Assembly (NCBI RefSeq): GCF_018492665.1
Contig: NZ_JAFVME010000001.1
Span: 496,001-560,000 of the forward strand
DNA from: Pedobacter sp. B4-66
Lineage (GTDB): Bacteria; Bacteroidota; Bacteroidia; Sphingobacteriales; Sphingobacteriaceae
DNA length: 64,000 bases
Direction: 5' to 3'
The position numbers were made by a program, and so were the translations under genes. Under the pieces are notes generated by a model. The model ran no database searches, was not told the DNA's origin, and saw only the letters and a list, made by a program, of their open reading frames with translations. Position 1 is the first letter of the stretch. Each line of letters opens with the position of its first letter. Shown piece by piece: positions 7,482 through 16,306 of the stretch.

Positions 7482-8735
7482 TTAAAAGCTAACCTTAAAA
7501 ACATGTCTCGTATCCTGATAAGCGTAATTGAGCTTAAAATGATATAAGTTACAAATTTGATTAGATATAGCAAGCCCTAACCCCATACCTTCTGATGCCG
7601 CATTCTTATAAAACCTTTCAAAAACTTTACTGGCAATCAATTCATCATCTGAGCCACTATTGCTAATGGAAAGCTCCTTTTCATTTAAATGAATATAGAT
7701 TTCGCCACCTTTATAATTATGCCGGATGGCGTTACTGAGTAGGTTATTGATTAACATATCAGCAAGGTGCTTATTCATATTAATCTGCTTACCGGCTAGT
7801 TCTGTTTTCAGGTTGATATCCTGTGATTGAAGCAACTCCTGAAACTGTCTTGTTTTTTGTCTGATCAATTCATCAAGATCTATTGTTTCCTGATCCCCAA
7901 TTAGATTATTCTCAATCTTAGCCAACATCAATAAAGATTGGTTGAGTCTGGATAACTTACCCACTGCCACATAAATATCTCCAATCAGTTCGCCCTGCGA
8001 ATCACTGAACGTTTCTGTTTGAATTAAAGTATCCAATTTGGAATTGATTACAGCCAATGGGGTCATCATTTCATGAGAAGCATTATCGGTAAAACTCTTT
8101 AGCTCCCTATAATCTTGTTTTACACGTAAAGACATTGAGGCTACCGCAGCATTTAGCTCTGTAAACTCATCAATTTTGGTTGGCTCTATTTGGATATCGT
8201 TTTTATCAGCAAGATTAAAGGCCTTCATTTGCGATAGGATTTCATAGAAAGGCTTCCATATGTTATTGAGCACAAACCTATTGATTAACAACAATGTTAC
8301 CAGTAGCACAATAGTTATACTAAGCGTGATTAGAAAAATTATTCTGACCAGATCTTCTGATTCTACTCTGGATTTTGTTACAGTAACAGAATATAGCTTC
8401 CCGTTTACTTCTATTGTTCTGATGAGGCTTCGCCCAGGTTCTATCCTTTGTTCTGACTCATTAAAATAATCATTATAGAAATAACGGCGTTCAAAATCAT
8501 GAGCAGGATCAATGAGGTGATAGCTTACCTTTTGCTCTTTAAAGCTACCTGCCTGCGGTAATTTACCATAGGTTTTTACATAGGCTGCAATTTCATCCTC
8601 CTCAATAGCCAAATCCCTATCCAGCTTATCAGTTAGAATATAATGGATTACCGAATAATAAATTACCCCGGTAAATACAAACACAATAATGGAGGCAATT
8701 AAGGTAACCCTGTTATATTTTGTGGCCAGCTTCAT
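7482..8735 (-). CDS. Two-component sensor histidine kinase
   Basis: The protein has 417 residues. An N-terminal membrane segment (about 9-31), a periplasmic loop of about 100 residues and a second membrane segment (about 134-155) are followed by a linker and a HisKA domain with the phosphorylatable His in NASHEMMTP near residue 220. The HATPase domain follows, with N box NNLLSNAIRHN and G box GMGLGLAI. It overlaps the upstream response regulator by four bases (ATGA), so the two are translationally coupled. The pair lies next to a heterodimeric ABC exporter in the same direction, a common arrangement for antibiotic- or envelope-stress sensing. The signal is not predictable. Confidence 0.9.
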   Translation of the reverse strand: MKLATKYNRVTLIASIIVFVFTGVIYYSVIHYILTDKLDRDLAIEEDEIAAYVKTYGKLPQAGSFKEQKVSYHLIDPAHDFERRYFYNDYFNESEQRIEPGRSLIRTIEVNGKLYSVTVTKSRVESEDLVRIIFLITLSITIVLLVTLLLINRFVLNNIWKPFYEILSQMKAFNLADKNDIQIEPTKIDEFTELNAAVASMSLRVKQDYRELKSFTDNASHEMMTPLAVINSKLDTLIQTETFSDSQGELIGDIYVAVGKLSRLNQSLLMLAKIENNLIGDQETIDLDELIRQKTRQFQELLQSQDINLKTELAGKQINMNKHLADMLINNLLSNAIRHNYKGGEIYIHLNEKELSISNSGSDDELIASKVFERFYKNAASEGMGLGLAISNQICNLYHFKLNYAYQDTRHVFKVSF

Positions 8736-9409
8736 ATGTTCTCAAATTTGTAGCCGACACCGTACATAGATTTGATGTAATCTTTGCAGCCTGCTTCTAC
8801 CAGCTTTTTCCTTAGGTTTTTAATGTGTGTGTAAATGAAATCGAAATGATCCGACAGGTCAATCTCATCTCCCCACAAATGTTCTGCTATTGCACTTTTG
8901 GTAATTACCTTGCTATTGTTGGCAATAAAATAAACCAGCAAATCGTACTCTTTACGGGTAAGGATTAGCACACTATCTCCTGTTTTAACGCTCATCGCCT
9001 GAGTATCAATCTGTATTTCATTAAAGGTGATGATATTACTACCATCATAACTTTTTCTGCGCACTATGGCAGTTACCCTTGCTTTAAGTTCCGACAAGTG
9101 GAAAGGTTTTACGAGGTAATCATCCGCTCCAAGATTTAAGCCATCAAGCTTATCATCCAATGCGTGCCTTGCAGAAATAATGAGTACGCCATCCTTTTTA
9201 TTGATCTTTTTGATGGCACGCAGAATCTCCATTCCATCGCCTCCCGGCAAGGTAAGATCTAAGAGAATACAATCGTAATTATAAATATTGATTTTCTCCA
9301 TTGCCGATTTATAATCCATTGCAGTTTCACAAATATTACCTTCCTCCGTAAAATAAGTGATAATACTTTCACTCAATGAGCTTTCATCTTCTATCAGTAA
9401 TATCTTCAT
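8732..9409 (-). CDS. OmpR-family response regulator
   Basis: This 225-residue regulator has a receiver domain (1-115) with the acidic pair Glu7/Asp8, phosphoacceptor Asp51 in CILLDLTLPGGDG and Lys in VKPF near residue 103. A winged-helix DNA-binding domain (about 125-225) contains LTRKEYDLLVYF and ends in MYGVGYKFE. All receiver residues needed for phosphorylation are intact, unlike in the receiver at 60822-61859. It is coupled to the histidine kinase downstream and lies 29 bases after the ABC exporter genes, so it may be co-transcribed with them. Confidence 0.92.
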   Translation of the reverse strand: MKILLIEDESSLSESIITYFTEEGNICETAMDYKSAMEKINIYNYDCILLDLTLPGGDGMEILRAIKKINKKDGVLIISARHALDDKLDGLNLGADDYLVKPFHLSELKARVTAIVRRKSYDGSNIITFNEIQIDTQAMSVKTGDSVLILTRKEYDLLVYFIANNSKVITKSAIAEHLWGDEIDLSDHFDFIYTHIKNLRKKLVEAGCKDYIKSMYGVGYKFENI

Positions 9410-9438
9410 TCTGGAGATGTTAAAAAATTAAATGAAAT

Positions 9439-11199
9439 TTAGCTTTTCCTCTTATGATGAATAAGCTTATCCATAGCTTCTTGGAATGATCCTGCCCTGG
9501 TTACTTCTCCACTGTTTACGAAAAAGATCTCATCAGCATTCTCAATGGTATTTAAACGGTGAGCAATAATCACCAAAGTAGTTTCTTTGGGTAATTTATC
9601 CAATATCTCGCCTAGTAGCCTTTCTGTTATCGTATCAATATTGGCTGTTGCCTCATCAAGAATTAGTAAATCAGGTTTTCTAAGTACCGCCCGCATAAAA
9701 GCGATCAACTGTTTTTGCCCCAGACTTAAGCTGTCGCCAGAAGAGAGCACCTTTGTTTCAGCCCCATCTTCAAATACAGAGAGTAGCCCTTCCAATCCAG
9801 TAGCTTTAATTACGGCCAAGAAACTTTCCTGATCATATTGATGATATTGTTCATTACCGTATAAGATATTCTCTCTAACCGTTCCTGTAAACAAAAAGGG
9901 TTCCTGTAGGATGAATCCAATTTTCTTGCTTCGTTCTTCGGGTGTATAAGATTTAATGTCTTTTCCATCTAACAGAATTAGCCCACTAACGGGATCATAC
10001 AAACGGGCCATAATAGATGCTGTGGTGGTTTTACCTCCACCTGTTGGTCCTACCAGCGCATATGTTTTTCCTTTCTCCAACTTAAAGTTCACATTGTGAA
10101 GTATTTCATTGCTGGAGGTATAGCCAAAATGTACGTTTCTGAATTCAAGCAATGAATCTGAAACTTTTATATCAATATTATTGGCAATTTGCAAATTACT
10201 TTCAAGCGATAACATTCTGGAGATCCTATCCCAACCTGCAAGCGCCACCTGGAAACTTGTCCACAAAGCAGCAAGCTGTCTCAATGGGTTATAAAAGTTA
10301 GTAGAGTAAGCTAAATAACTGACCAACAAACCTATACTAAATTCTGATTCAGTGATCAGATATATCCCGTAGCTCAACACTATTAATTGCGCCAAAGCAG
10401 AGAATAATCCAAATACAGGCAAGAACATGTTGTTTGCCATTCCCGTAACCATCGCAGTTTTGTAATTATGCTGATTGGCTACATCAAACTTCTTTCTGAA
10501 ATAATCTCTTCTGTTAAAGGCAATTATAACCTTAAAATTATTCAGACTCTCTTGTATCTCGGCGCTTAATCCACCCGAGCTTTTTAAACTTAATGCATTT
10601 CTTTTCCTTACCCAAGGCGAAACACTTCTTGTAAATATTAGGATAATTAGGGCAGGCACCAAAGTAGCTAGTCCGAGTTTAATATTTATAGACAACAGGA
10701 ACACTCCCGAGCCCACCATAGTAATGATACTACTGATGAATTGCATCAATGCCTGAGAAAAGAACTGGCTCAGTTTATCAGTATCATTATTAACCCTTGA
10801 TATTAGGTCACCAGCTTTGTTTTCATTAAAGAATGCCACTGGTAACTGCTGAATTTTATTGAAGATTACGTTTCTTAATTTGAATATGGCACGTTGCGCT
10901 ACTCCTCCCATCCACTGCGTTTGCAGGTAACTGCTTACAAAAGCGATGGAATACATGCCCAATAAAATACCAGCGAATACCAATACACCATGATATTTTC
11001 CGGTTTGCACATAATGATCTATGGTGTAACCTATTAAAAAGGGGCCTAAAAGGTTAAGCGATGCACTAACAAGAATGGCCGACAAAGAAAGAAAAATACG
11101 CTTCCGCTCTTCCGATACCAGATTCAACAGGTTTTTAAGGCCTGTCCATGATGAGCTTTTTTTCTCCTGCTCGGCTAATGTGTTCAGATTATAATTCAT
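9439..11199 (-). CDS. ABC exporter half-transporter, catalytically canonical subunit
   Basis: This 586-residue transporter has an N-terminal six-helix membrane domain (about 30-330) fused to an ATPase domain. Walker A is GPTGGGKTT, and Walker B is LLILDEATANID with the catalytic Glu intact. The signature sequence is altered to LSLGQ. It pairs with the half-transporter encoded just upstream, overlapping it by 11 bases from the start chosen here (MNYNLNTLAEQ). A further in-frame ATG at 11238 would give a 50-base overlap. In heterodimeric exporters of the LmrCD/TM287-288 type one ATP site is degenerate; this subunit contributes the degenerate signature. The substrate is unknown; drugs or lipids are usual. 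Confidence 0.88.
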   Translation of the reverse strand: MNYNLNTLAEQEKKSSSWTGLKNLLNLVSEERKRIFLSLSAILVSASLNLLGPFLIGYTIDHYVQTGKYHGVLVFAGILLGMYSIAFVSSYLQTQWMGGVAQRAIFKLRNVIFNKIQQLPVAFFNENKAGDLISRVNNDTDKLSQFFSQALMQFISSIITMVGSGVFLLSINIKLGLATLVPALIILIFTRSVSPWVRKRNALSLKSSGGLSAEIQESLNNFKVIIAFNRRDYFRKKFDVANQHNYKTAMVTGMANNMFLPVFGLFSALAQLIVLSYGIYLITESEFSIGLLVSYLAYSTNFYNPLRQLAALWTSFQVALAGWDRISRMLSLESNLQIANNIDIKVSDSLLEFRNVHFGYTSSNEILHNVNFKLEKGKTYALVGPTGGGKTTTASIMARLYDPVSGLILLDGKDIKSYTPEERSKKIGFILQEPFLFTGTVRENILYGNEQYHQYDQESFLAVIKATGLEGLLSVFEDGAETKVLSSGDSLSLGQKQLIAFMRAVLRKPDLLILDEATANIDTITERLLGEILDKLPKETTLVIIAHRLNTIENADEIFFVNSGEVTRAGSFQEAMDKLIHHKRKS

Positions 11200-12940
11200 A
11201 ATTGCTGGTGCTTTTTTGTGAATTAAAGATCTGTACATATTCAGGGCTAGTATTCATAAGCTCTTTGTGGGTTCCAGCAGCCAATATCTCACCTTGCATC
11301 AGCAAAATGATCTGTTCGTAATGCTCTACCGCAGCTATTTTTTGCGTTACCGAGATCAGCGTTAAATTGGGGTAATTGCGTTGGATATTTTCGAGTATGC
11401 GGGCTTCAGTCTGATTGTCGACCCTTGCCGTGAAATCATCGAGCAACAGTACATTTGGGTTTATAGACAATGCACGCGCCAGCATAATCCGTTGCTTTTG
11501 TCCACCCGAAAGGCTCAACCCACGTTCGGAAACACTAGTATTTAAGCCTTCAGGCAATGAGTCCATAAAATCTTTTAGCTCAGCAGTTTCAATTGCTCTT
11601 TGCAAAGATTCATCAGTTACCGTTTCACTAAAAGTGATATTCTCCCGAATGCTCATATTGAACAGGATACTATCCTGAAATACAAGACCTAGCTTTTGGT
11701 AAAAAGATTCACTTTTATATTCATCAATCTGATGTCCGTCAAACGTTAAAGTTCCACTATCAGGTTTAATTAAACCACTAAGTAAGTAAAGCAATTGTGT
11801 TTTACCGGCAGCCGTTGGGCCGATAACTGCGGTACGAGACCCTGGTTTTACAGAGAAGTCAATCTGCTTTAATACCGGTTTTTCACCGTAATTAACATTG
11901 ACGTCCTTCATCTCTATAACTCCGGTTAAATTCGCATCCAATTGCCCGGTTTCAAGGGTATCGGGTCTTTCGAGCATTTCGCCGATCCTACCGTATGAAG
12001 CTGTGGCCTGAGCAATTACATTACTCATAAAGCCTATTACCAAAATTGGGAAAATAAGCAAAGCCAGATAACTGTTAAAAGCAGCAAAATCACCTAAACT
12101 CATTCTGCCATTAATTACATAATGACCGCCTAATACCAGAATCATTAAACCCGCCATATTTGCTGTAAATATGATTATAGGGATTAGCCAGGCAAATAAC
12201 CTCAAAATTGAAAGTCCAATGTCTTTAGCCTTATTACTAGCCTCAAAAAACTTATCATATTCCAGTTGTTGCGAATTAATTACACGAATTAGCATTGCCC
12301 CAAGAATACTTTCATTGATTACCTTGTTTAGCCAGTCGATTACTTCCCTGCTTTTTTTGAACAGCACGCGTACCCTACCGAGAACAATGAAAAACGTACC
12401 TCCGATAATTGGAATAATGGCCATTACGATTAGACCAAGTTTCCAGTTGATGCTTAGCAACAAAATACTTGCTCCGATGATGATAAACAAAGAAGATACA
12501 ATGGAAACAATGGCCTGCGATACAAACAGCTTTATAGAATCTACATCAGAAGTAAGATTGGTAAGCAACCGCGATGGATTGGTGGTTTGTATGTAAGCAA
12601 AGCTTTGTTTTGATATTTTATCTGCAAGGCGAGTCCTTAAGTCTCTTGCTACCTTTTCTGAGGCATAAGTTTGCATTATACTTTGCAAGAAACTGAACAG
12701 AAAGATTATGAGTACTACAATTATAAACTCTGTAGCAATTGTTTTATAAGAAAAATTACCTGCGCTATAAGCATCGATACCACTACCGATCAATTTTGGT
12801 ATCAAAAGATTGAGACCATTACTTAGCAATGCAAACAAGATCAACAAAGTAATCAGGCCTGAATACGGTTTAAGCAAGCTAAAAATGCTTGAACCTTGCT
12901 TAACTTTTTGTTTTGGAACCTGAGTATCTGAATTCTTCAT
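11189..12940 (-). CDS. ABC exporter half-transporter, degenerate-Walker-B subunit
   Basis: The protein has 583 residues from the ATG at 12940; a TTG two codons upstream is less likely. A membrane domain with six segments (about 25-315) precedes an ATPase domain with Walker A GPTAAGKTQ and a canonical LSGGQ signature. Its Walker B is LLLDDFTARVD, where Asp replaces the catalytic Glu. Combined with the LSLGQ signature of its partner this makes one inactive ATP site, the hallmark of an asymmetric heterodimeric exporter. It is the first gene of the run 12940 to 7482, which ends with a two-component system that may regulate or sense through the pump (inference). Confidence 0.88.
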   Translation of the reverse strand: MKNSDTQVPKQKVKQGSSIFSLLKPYSGLITLLILFALLSNGLNLLIPKLIGSGIDAYSAGNFSYKTIATEFIIVVLIIFLFSFLQSIMQTYASEKVARDLRTRLADKISKQSFAYIQTTNPSRLLTNLTSDVDSIKLFVSQAIVSIVSSLFIIIGASILLLSINWKLGLIVMAIIPIIGGTFFIVLGRVRVLFKKSREVIDWLNKVINESILGAMLIRVINSQQLEYDKFFEASNKAKDIGLSILRLFAWLIPIIIFTANMAGLMILVLGGHYVINGRMSLGDFAAFNSYLALLIFPILVIGFMSNVIAQATASYGRIGEMLERPDTLETGQLDANLTGVIEMKDVNVNYGEKPVLKQIDFSVKPGSRTAVIGPTAAGKTQLLYLLSGLIKPDSGTLTFDGHQIDEYKSESFYQKLGLVFQDSILFNMSIRENITFSETVTDESLQRAIETAELKDFMDSLPEGLNTSVSERGLSLSGGQKQRIMLARALSINPNVLLLDDFTARVDNQTEARILENIQRNYPNLTLISVTQKIAAVEHYEQIILLMQGEILAAGTHKELMNTSPEYVQIFNSQKSTSNYEL

Positions 12941-12973
12941 TTTCAAATACGAAGTTGGGATTTTTTTTCAACA

Positions 12974-13684
12974 CTATAACTCCGTTATCTTTAAATTACG
13001 AAAATGAATCTCTGCCCCTTCAGATTCCATACACAGGTATCCCTTCTTTACGGTTGATTTGCTTATCCCATTTACGAACTTTCCGTTTACCGATAATTTA
13101 ATAGTTCCATCTACACAAACCACCGTATAGCTATTCCATTCACCTTTTCCTTTACAGCGATTCTCTACAGATTTACTGCGTTCGCCCCTTGGATTATCGG
13201 GAACCGTTTGCACACCTCCAACTCCAAAAAGTTCACCATGAACATATGCAATAGGAGGTTTCTCTCCGTTCGAAATATTTTGATTTACCCAATCAAGCTC
13301 AAGCATTTGCACTTCTACCCCGGCGGGTAAACGGTTTTCTGCTCCCGGTTTAGCATCACTCCATACAAACACCCCCGAATTACCCCCGGCTTCCATGTGC
13401 TTCCACTCAACCTGAAGTATAAAGTTTTCATACAATTTTTCTGATCGCATAACCCCTATAGGCTTGCCCTTACAAATGAGTAAATCTTTTTCTACCCTCC
13501 AGGTATCTGGATCCGTATTTACATTGATCCAATTGATAGCTTCCCCTTTAGCCTTACCTCCACTTGTTGCTTGCTCAAACTTTAATTCGGTTCCAAATTT
13601 AAGGGGTTTCGACTGCGCATATAATGATGGTTTACAAAACAGAACGCACAGAAAGGCCATACCTATTCCAGTTAATATTTTCAT
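12974..13684 (-). CDS. Secreted DUF1080 protein (3-keto-disaccharide hydrolase-like)
   Basis: This 236-residue protein has a signal peptide (MKILTGIGMAFLCVLFCKPS, cleavage near LYAQ). The body is one DUF1080 domain, a concanavalin-like beta-sandwich, with the typical strings ENFILQVEWKH, GGNSGVFVW and GEWNSYTVVCVDGTIKLSVNG. DUF1080 proteins have been linked to hydrolysis of 3-keto-glycosides. The gene follows a secreted Gfo/Idh/MocA oxidoreductase by 19 bases in the same direction, which suits a two-step route of oxidation at C3 then hydrolysis. The start at 13684 is chosen because the frame only reaches 13693 through a TTG. Confidence 0.85.
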   Translation of the reverse strand: MKILTGIGMAFLCVLFCKPSLYAQSKPLKFGTELKFEQATSGGKAKGEAINWINVNTDPDTWRVEKDLLICKGKPIGVMRSEKLYENFILQVEWKHMEAGGNSGVFVWSDAKPGAENRLPAGVEVQMLELDWVNQNISNGEKPPIAYVHGELFGVGGVQTVPDNPRGERSKSVENRCKGKGEWNSYTVVCVDGTIKLSVNGKFVNGISKSTVKKGYLCMESEGAEIHFRNLKITEL

Positions 13685-13703
13685 ATCTATCAAGGTATGT
13701 TTA

Positions 13704-15011
13704 TTAAATTACTTTGGTGATACCAGGTAAAGCTACAGGATGATCTTCCCATTTAAGATCCCAATGATAATCTTCTATTTTAGGCCCTAGTGTTTCGGTA
13801 GATTTCATTGCCTGATCTAATGTGAGCGTTTGTCCGCTATATGCAACCATACGTCCCCAAATAGCCAACATGGTACTATTTGCCATTTCATCACCCTGGT
13901 TTATTGGATTTCCGCTTCTTATGCCTGCAAACATCTCGTTATGTTGAGTTTGGTACATATTGTTTTTCTCTCCATTATACAACCATTTGTTCTTTCCGGT
14001 TATTTCGTATTTGCTACCTACATTAATAATGGCATTTCCATCTGAGCCCAATACGTCTACGCTATTGCGATGGGAGGTTCCCTCTTGCTGTCTGCAGAAA
14101 TGATATCCTTTAGCTCCGTTTGCGTATTCAAACTCGATGGCAAAATGATCATATATATTACCAAAAATCTCATCAACACGAACTTGTCGACCACCAGTAC
14201 CAGTCGCACTTATCGGCATCTTTCCACCCATTGCCCAGGACATCAGGTCGAGGCTATGCACAGCTTGTTCTGCAATAAAATCGCCCGAAAGCCAACTATG
14301 GTAATGCCAGTTGCGCATTTGATAAGTAAGATCCGTCCAGCCCGGCTGACGAGGATTTGACCAGTTTCCAGCACCATTTCTAAACGTAGAAACAGTTCTG
14401 ATGTCTCCCAAATCTCCATTTAAAATTCTTCCGAAAGTAGCTCTGCTTGGCAAATCATACCTGAAACAAAAACCAGATACCAGAGAAAGATTTTTCTCGC
14501 GAGCTTTCTTTGCCGCATCTAAAACCTTGCGGATACCCGGTACATCAACTGCAACAGGTTTTTCACAAAAAACATGTTTATTTGCATGGATAGCAGCGGT
14601 TAGATGGTCTGGTCTAAATGCCGGTGGAGTGGTAAGCAATACTACATCCACACCAGAATCAATCAGCTTCTGATAAGCATCAAACCCTATAAATTTATTC
14701 TTTTTATCTACTTTAACCCTATCACCTCCAATTTCTACAAGGGCAGCGTATGCTCCATCAAGTCTATCTTCAAAAACATCAGCCATTGCTGTAATGATTA
14801 CATCAGGATCTGCCTGCAAAGCTTGCGCCGCAGCCCCTGTACCTCTACCACCACAGCCTATTAATCCTACTTTAAGTTTAGATTTAGCGGAAGAAAACAA
14901 TGGCGAAGCAAAGCCAGATTGATAAGCCAATGTACTTCCAACCAGTACCAGCCCCGATTTCTTTAAAAATGATCTTCGATCTGTTAAATTTGGAATTGTA
15001 ATTTTAGTCAT
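13704..15011 (-). CDS. Gfo/Idh/MocA-family oxidoreductase with Tat-type signal
   Basis: The protein has 435 residues. The N-terminus carries a twin-arginine motif (DRRSFLKKSG) before a hydrophobic stretch, so it is probably exported folded with its cofactor. The Rossmann motif GLIGCGGRGTGAAAQ begins near residue 49, and the EKPVAVD motif of the family, with its active-site Lys, is near residue 150. The C-terminal domain resembles sugar dehydrogenases and GH109-type proteins. With the downstream DUF1080 protein it likely acts on glycosides in the periplasm, for example by oxidising a sugar hydroxyl (inference). Exact substrate unknown. Confidence 0.87.
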   Translation of the reverse strand: MTKITIPNLTDRRSFLKKSGLVLVGSTLAYQSGFASPLFSSAKSKLKVGLIGCGGRGTGAAAQALQADPDVIITAMADVFEDRLDGAYAALVEIGGDRVKVDKKNKFIGFDAYQKLIDSGVDVVLLTTPPAFRPDHLTAAIHANKHVFCEKPVAVDVPGIRKVLDAAKKAREKNLSLVSGFCFRYDLPSRATFGRILNGDLGDIRTVSTFRNGAGNWSNPRQPGWTDLTYQMRNWHYHSWLSGDFIAEQAVHSLDLMSWAMGGKMPISATGTGGRQVRVDEIFGNIYDHFAIEFEYANGAKGYHFCRQQEGTSHRNSVDVLGSDGNAIINVGSKYEITGKNKWLYNGEKNNMYQTQHNEMFAGIRSGNPINQGDEMANSTMLAIWGRMVAYSGQTLTLDQAMKSTETLGPKIEDYHWDLKWEDHPVALPGITKVI

Positions 15012-15330
15012 GATAATTGGTTCATTTGGTTGAGTGTGTTCTCCTTAACAGGAGTAGTGTCAAATAAAAATACAGTTAATTTATTACAAAAGTATTTTCC
15101 ACTAAATTTAATTGAAGTTATTGAAAGATGATGTTATTCACAAAAAGGTTACCTAAAAACAGACATAAAAGCGCCAAAGGTTTTGTCGTATATTCCCCCT
15201 TACATTGTCGTTTGCACACACCCTGCCTTATGCTTTTTCGTTGCAATTTTGAAACATCAACAACCATTTAATTAATTAACTGTTTTTAAACCATCAAAAG
15301 AATAAACAACAACCCTAAAAATTAAACAAA
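15012..15330. other. Divergent intergenic region with candidate ECF-type promoter
   Basis: This 319-base gap lies between the Gfo/Idh gene and the divergent SRPBCC gene. It holds a small hairpin (CTCCT 15041-15045 with AGGAG 15050-15054) and the TGTC...TTACA motif at 15184-15204. The A-rich leader contains CTGTTTTTAAACCAT (15280-15294), a string nearly repeated before the YCII gene at 15841. No coding sequence is apparent. Confidence 0.5.
15184..15211 (+). promoter_or_regulatory. Candidate ECF sigma promoter upstream of the SRPBCC gene
   Basis: TGTC at 15184-15187 is followed after 12 bases by TTACA (15200-15204) and then TTGTCGT. The same TGTC-N12-TTACA arrangement occurs at 15812-15832 upstream of the YCII gene. 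As I recall, published ECF42 promoters carry TGTCGA near -35 and a CGA/CGT-like -10. The match is partial, so this is a hypothesis that the sigma factor at 16307 controls its own module. Confidence 0.35.
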
Positions 15331-15759
15331 ATGAATACAACTGAAAAAACAACAATTACAATAGAAGCTACAATAAATGCACCGGTAGAAAAAGTTTGGA
15401 ACTTTTGGACTAGCCCTGAACATATTATTAGATGGAATAGCGCATCTGAAGATTGGCATACTCCTAAAGCCGAAAACGATTTGCGGGTGGGTGGATCATT
15501 CTCATCACGCATGGAAGCGAGAGACGGAAGTTTTGGTTTCGACTTTGGCGGTGTTTACGATGAGGTTAAAACCAATGAGCTAATTGCATATACTCTTGGT
15601 GATGACCGAAAAGTGAAAATTCAATTTACCAATAATGGTGATACTACCACAGTAACGGAATCCTTTGATGCAGAATCTGAAAATCCTATTGAAATGCAAA
15701 AAAGTGGCTGGCAAGCAATTCTTAACAGCTTTAAAACTTATACAGAAACAAACGCATAA
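15331..15759 (+). CDS. SRPBCC / AHSA1-family protein
   Basis: This 142-residue START-like domain protein spans the whole AHSA1 fold: EATINAPVEKVWNFWTSPEH at the N-terminus, then VGGSFSSRMEARDGS and a closing ESENPIEMQKSGWQAILNSF helix. These cytosolic proteins bind hydrophobic ligands, but the ligand here is unknown. Such genes travel with DGPF/YCII proteins and ECF sigma factors, as seen here: YCII follows 110 bases later and the sigma factor after that. A related leader string precedes both small genes, suggesting shared control. Confidence 0.88.
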   Translation: MNTTEKTTITIEATINAPVEKVWNFWTSPEHIIRWNSASEDWHTPKAENDLRVGGSFSSRMEARDGSFGFDFGGVYDEVKTNELIAYTLGDDRKVKIQFTNNGDTTTVTESFDAESENPIEMQKSGWQAILNSFKTYTETNA

Positions 15760-15811
15760 TAACATATGTAATTAACATCTCTTTTTAATGATTAAAAAAA
15801 TAACTTAGTGA

Positions 15812-15838
15812 TGTCCAGTTTCGGAGATTACAATCGTC
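15812..15838 (+). promoter_or_regulatory. Second copy of the candidate ECF promoter motif
   Basis: TGTC (15812-15815), 12 bases, TTACA (15828-15832), then ATCGTC. The spacing is identical to the motif upstream of the SRPBCC gene. It is 32 bases before the ATG of the YCII gene, a plausible promoter distance. Confidence 0.35.
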
Positions 15839-15869
15839 ATCTGTTTTTAACCATTAAAATTTAAACAAA

Positions 15870-16211
15870 ATGAAAGAGTTCTTATTTGTATTTAGAAATG
15901 ATTATCAGGCTGTGCATAAAGGTTCACCTGATGAAATGCAGGCCGAAACTAAACAATGGATGGATTGGATTGGCGGTATTGCAGCACAGAACAAACTTGT
16001 TGACCGAGGTAACCGTTTAAGCTCTGAAGGCAACACCATAAAACCAGGAAATGTAATTACCGATGGGCCATTCATGGAAATTAAAGAAGCCATTGGAGGG
16101 TATACACTTATTAGGGCAGAATCATTAGAAGATGCTACTGAAATAGCCAAAGGCTGTCCTATCTATCAATTTGGCGGAAGTGTAGAAGTTAGAGCAATTA
16201 ATCCTTTGTAA
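15870..16211 (+). CDS. YCII / DGPF-domain protein
   Basis: This 113-residue protein carries the family signature DGPFMEIKEAIGGY at residues 71-84 and the closing CPIYQFGGSVEVR strands. DGPF proteins are encoded beside ECF42-type sigma factors and are reported to be important for their function, although the signal is not known. Here the sigma factor follows 95 bases later, after a terminator-like hairpin at 16242-16270. The protein is a single ferredoxin-like domain without membrane segments. Confidence 0.9.
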   Translation: MKEFLFVFRNDYQAVHKGSPDEMQAETKQWMDWIGGIAAQNKLVDRGNRLSSEGNTIKPGNVITDGPFMEIKEAIGGYTLIRAESLEDATEIAKGCPIYQFGGSVEVRAINPL

Positions 16212-16241
16212 ACTATAATCCCCCGATTAGTTTAAAAAATG

Positions 16242-16270
16242 AAAAGCCTTTGTACTTTGCAGAGGCTTTT
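16242..16270 (+). terminator. Rho-independent terminator after the YCII gene
   Basis: AAAAGCCT (16242-16249) pairs perfectly with AGGCTTTT (16263-16270), with a 13-base loop and a T directly after. It separates the two small genes from the sigma factor gene, so the latter probably has its own promoter or depends on read-through. Confidence 0.65.
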
Positions 16271-16306
16271 TCAATTTTAAATGGATAAACTCATCATAGT
16301 TTCGTT

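Noticed and set aside
15181..15220. Direct repeat TGTCGT...TGTCGT as a two-site operator
   Set aside because: The second copy better aligns as part of a -10-like region conserved in the neighbouring gene's upstream sequence; only two short strings support the operator idea.
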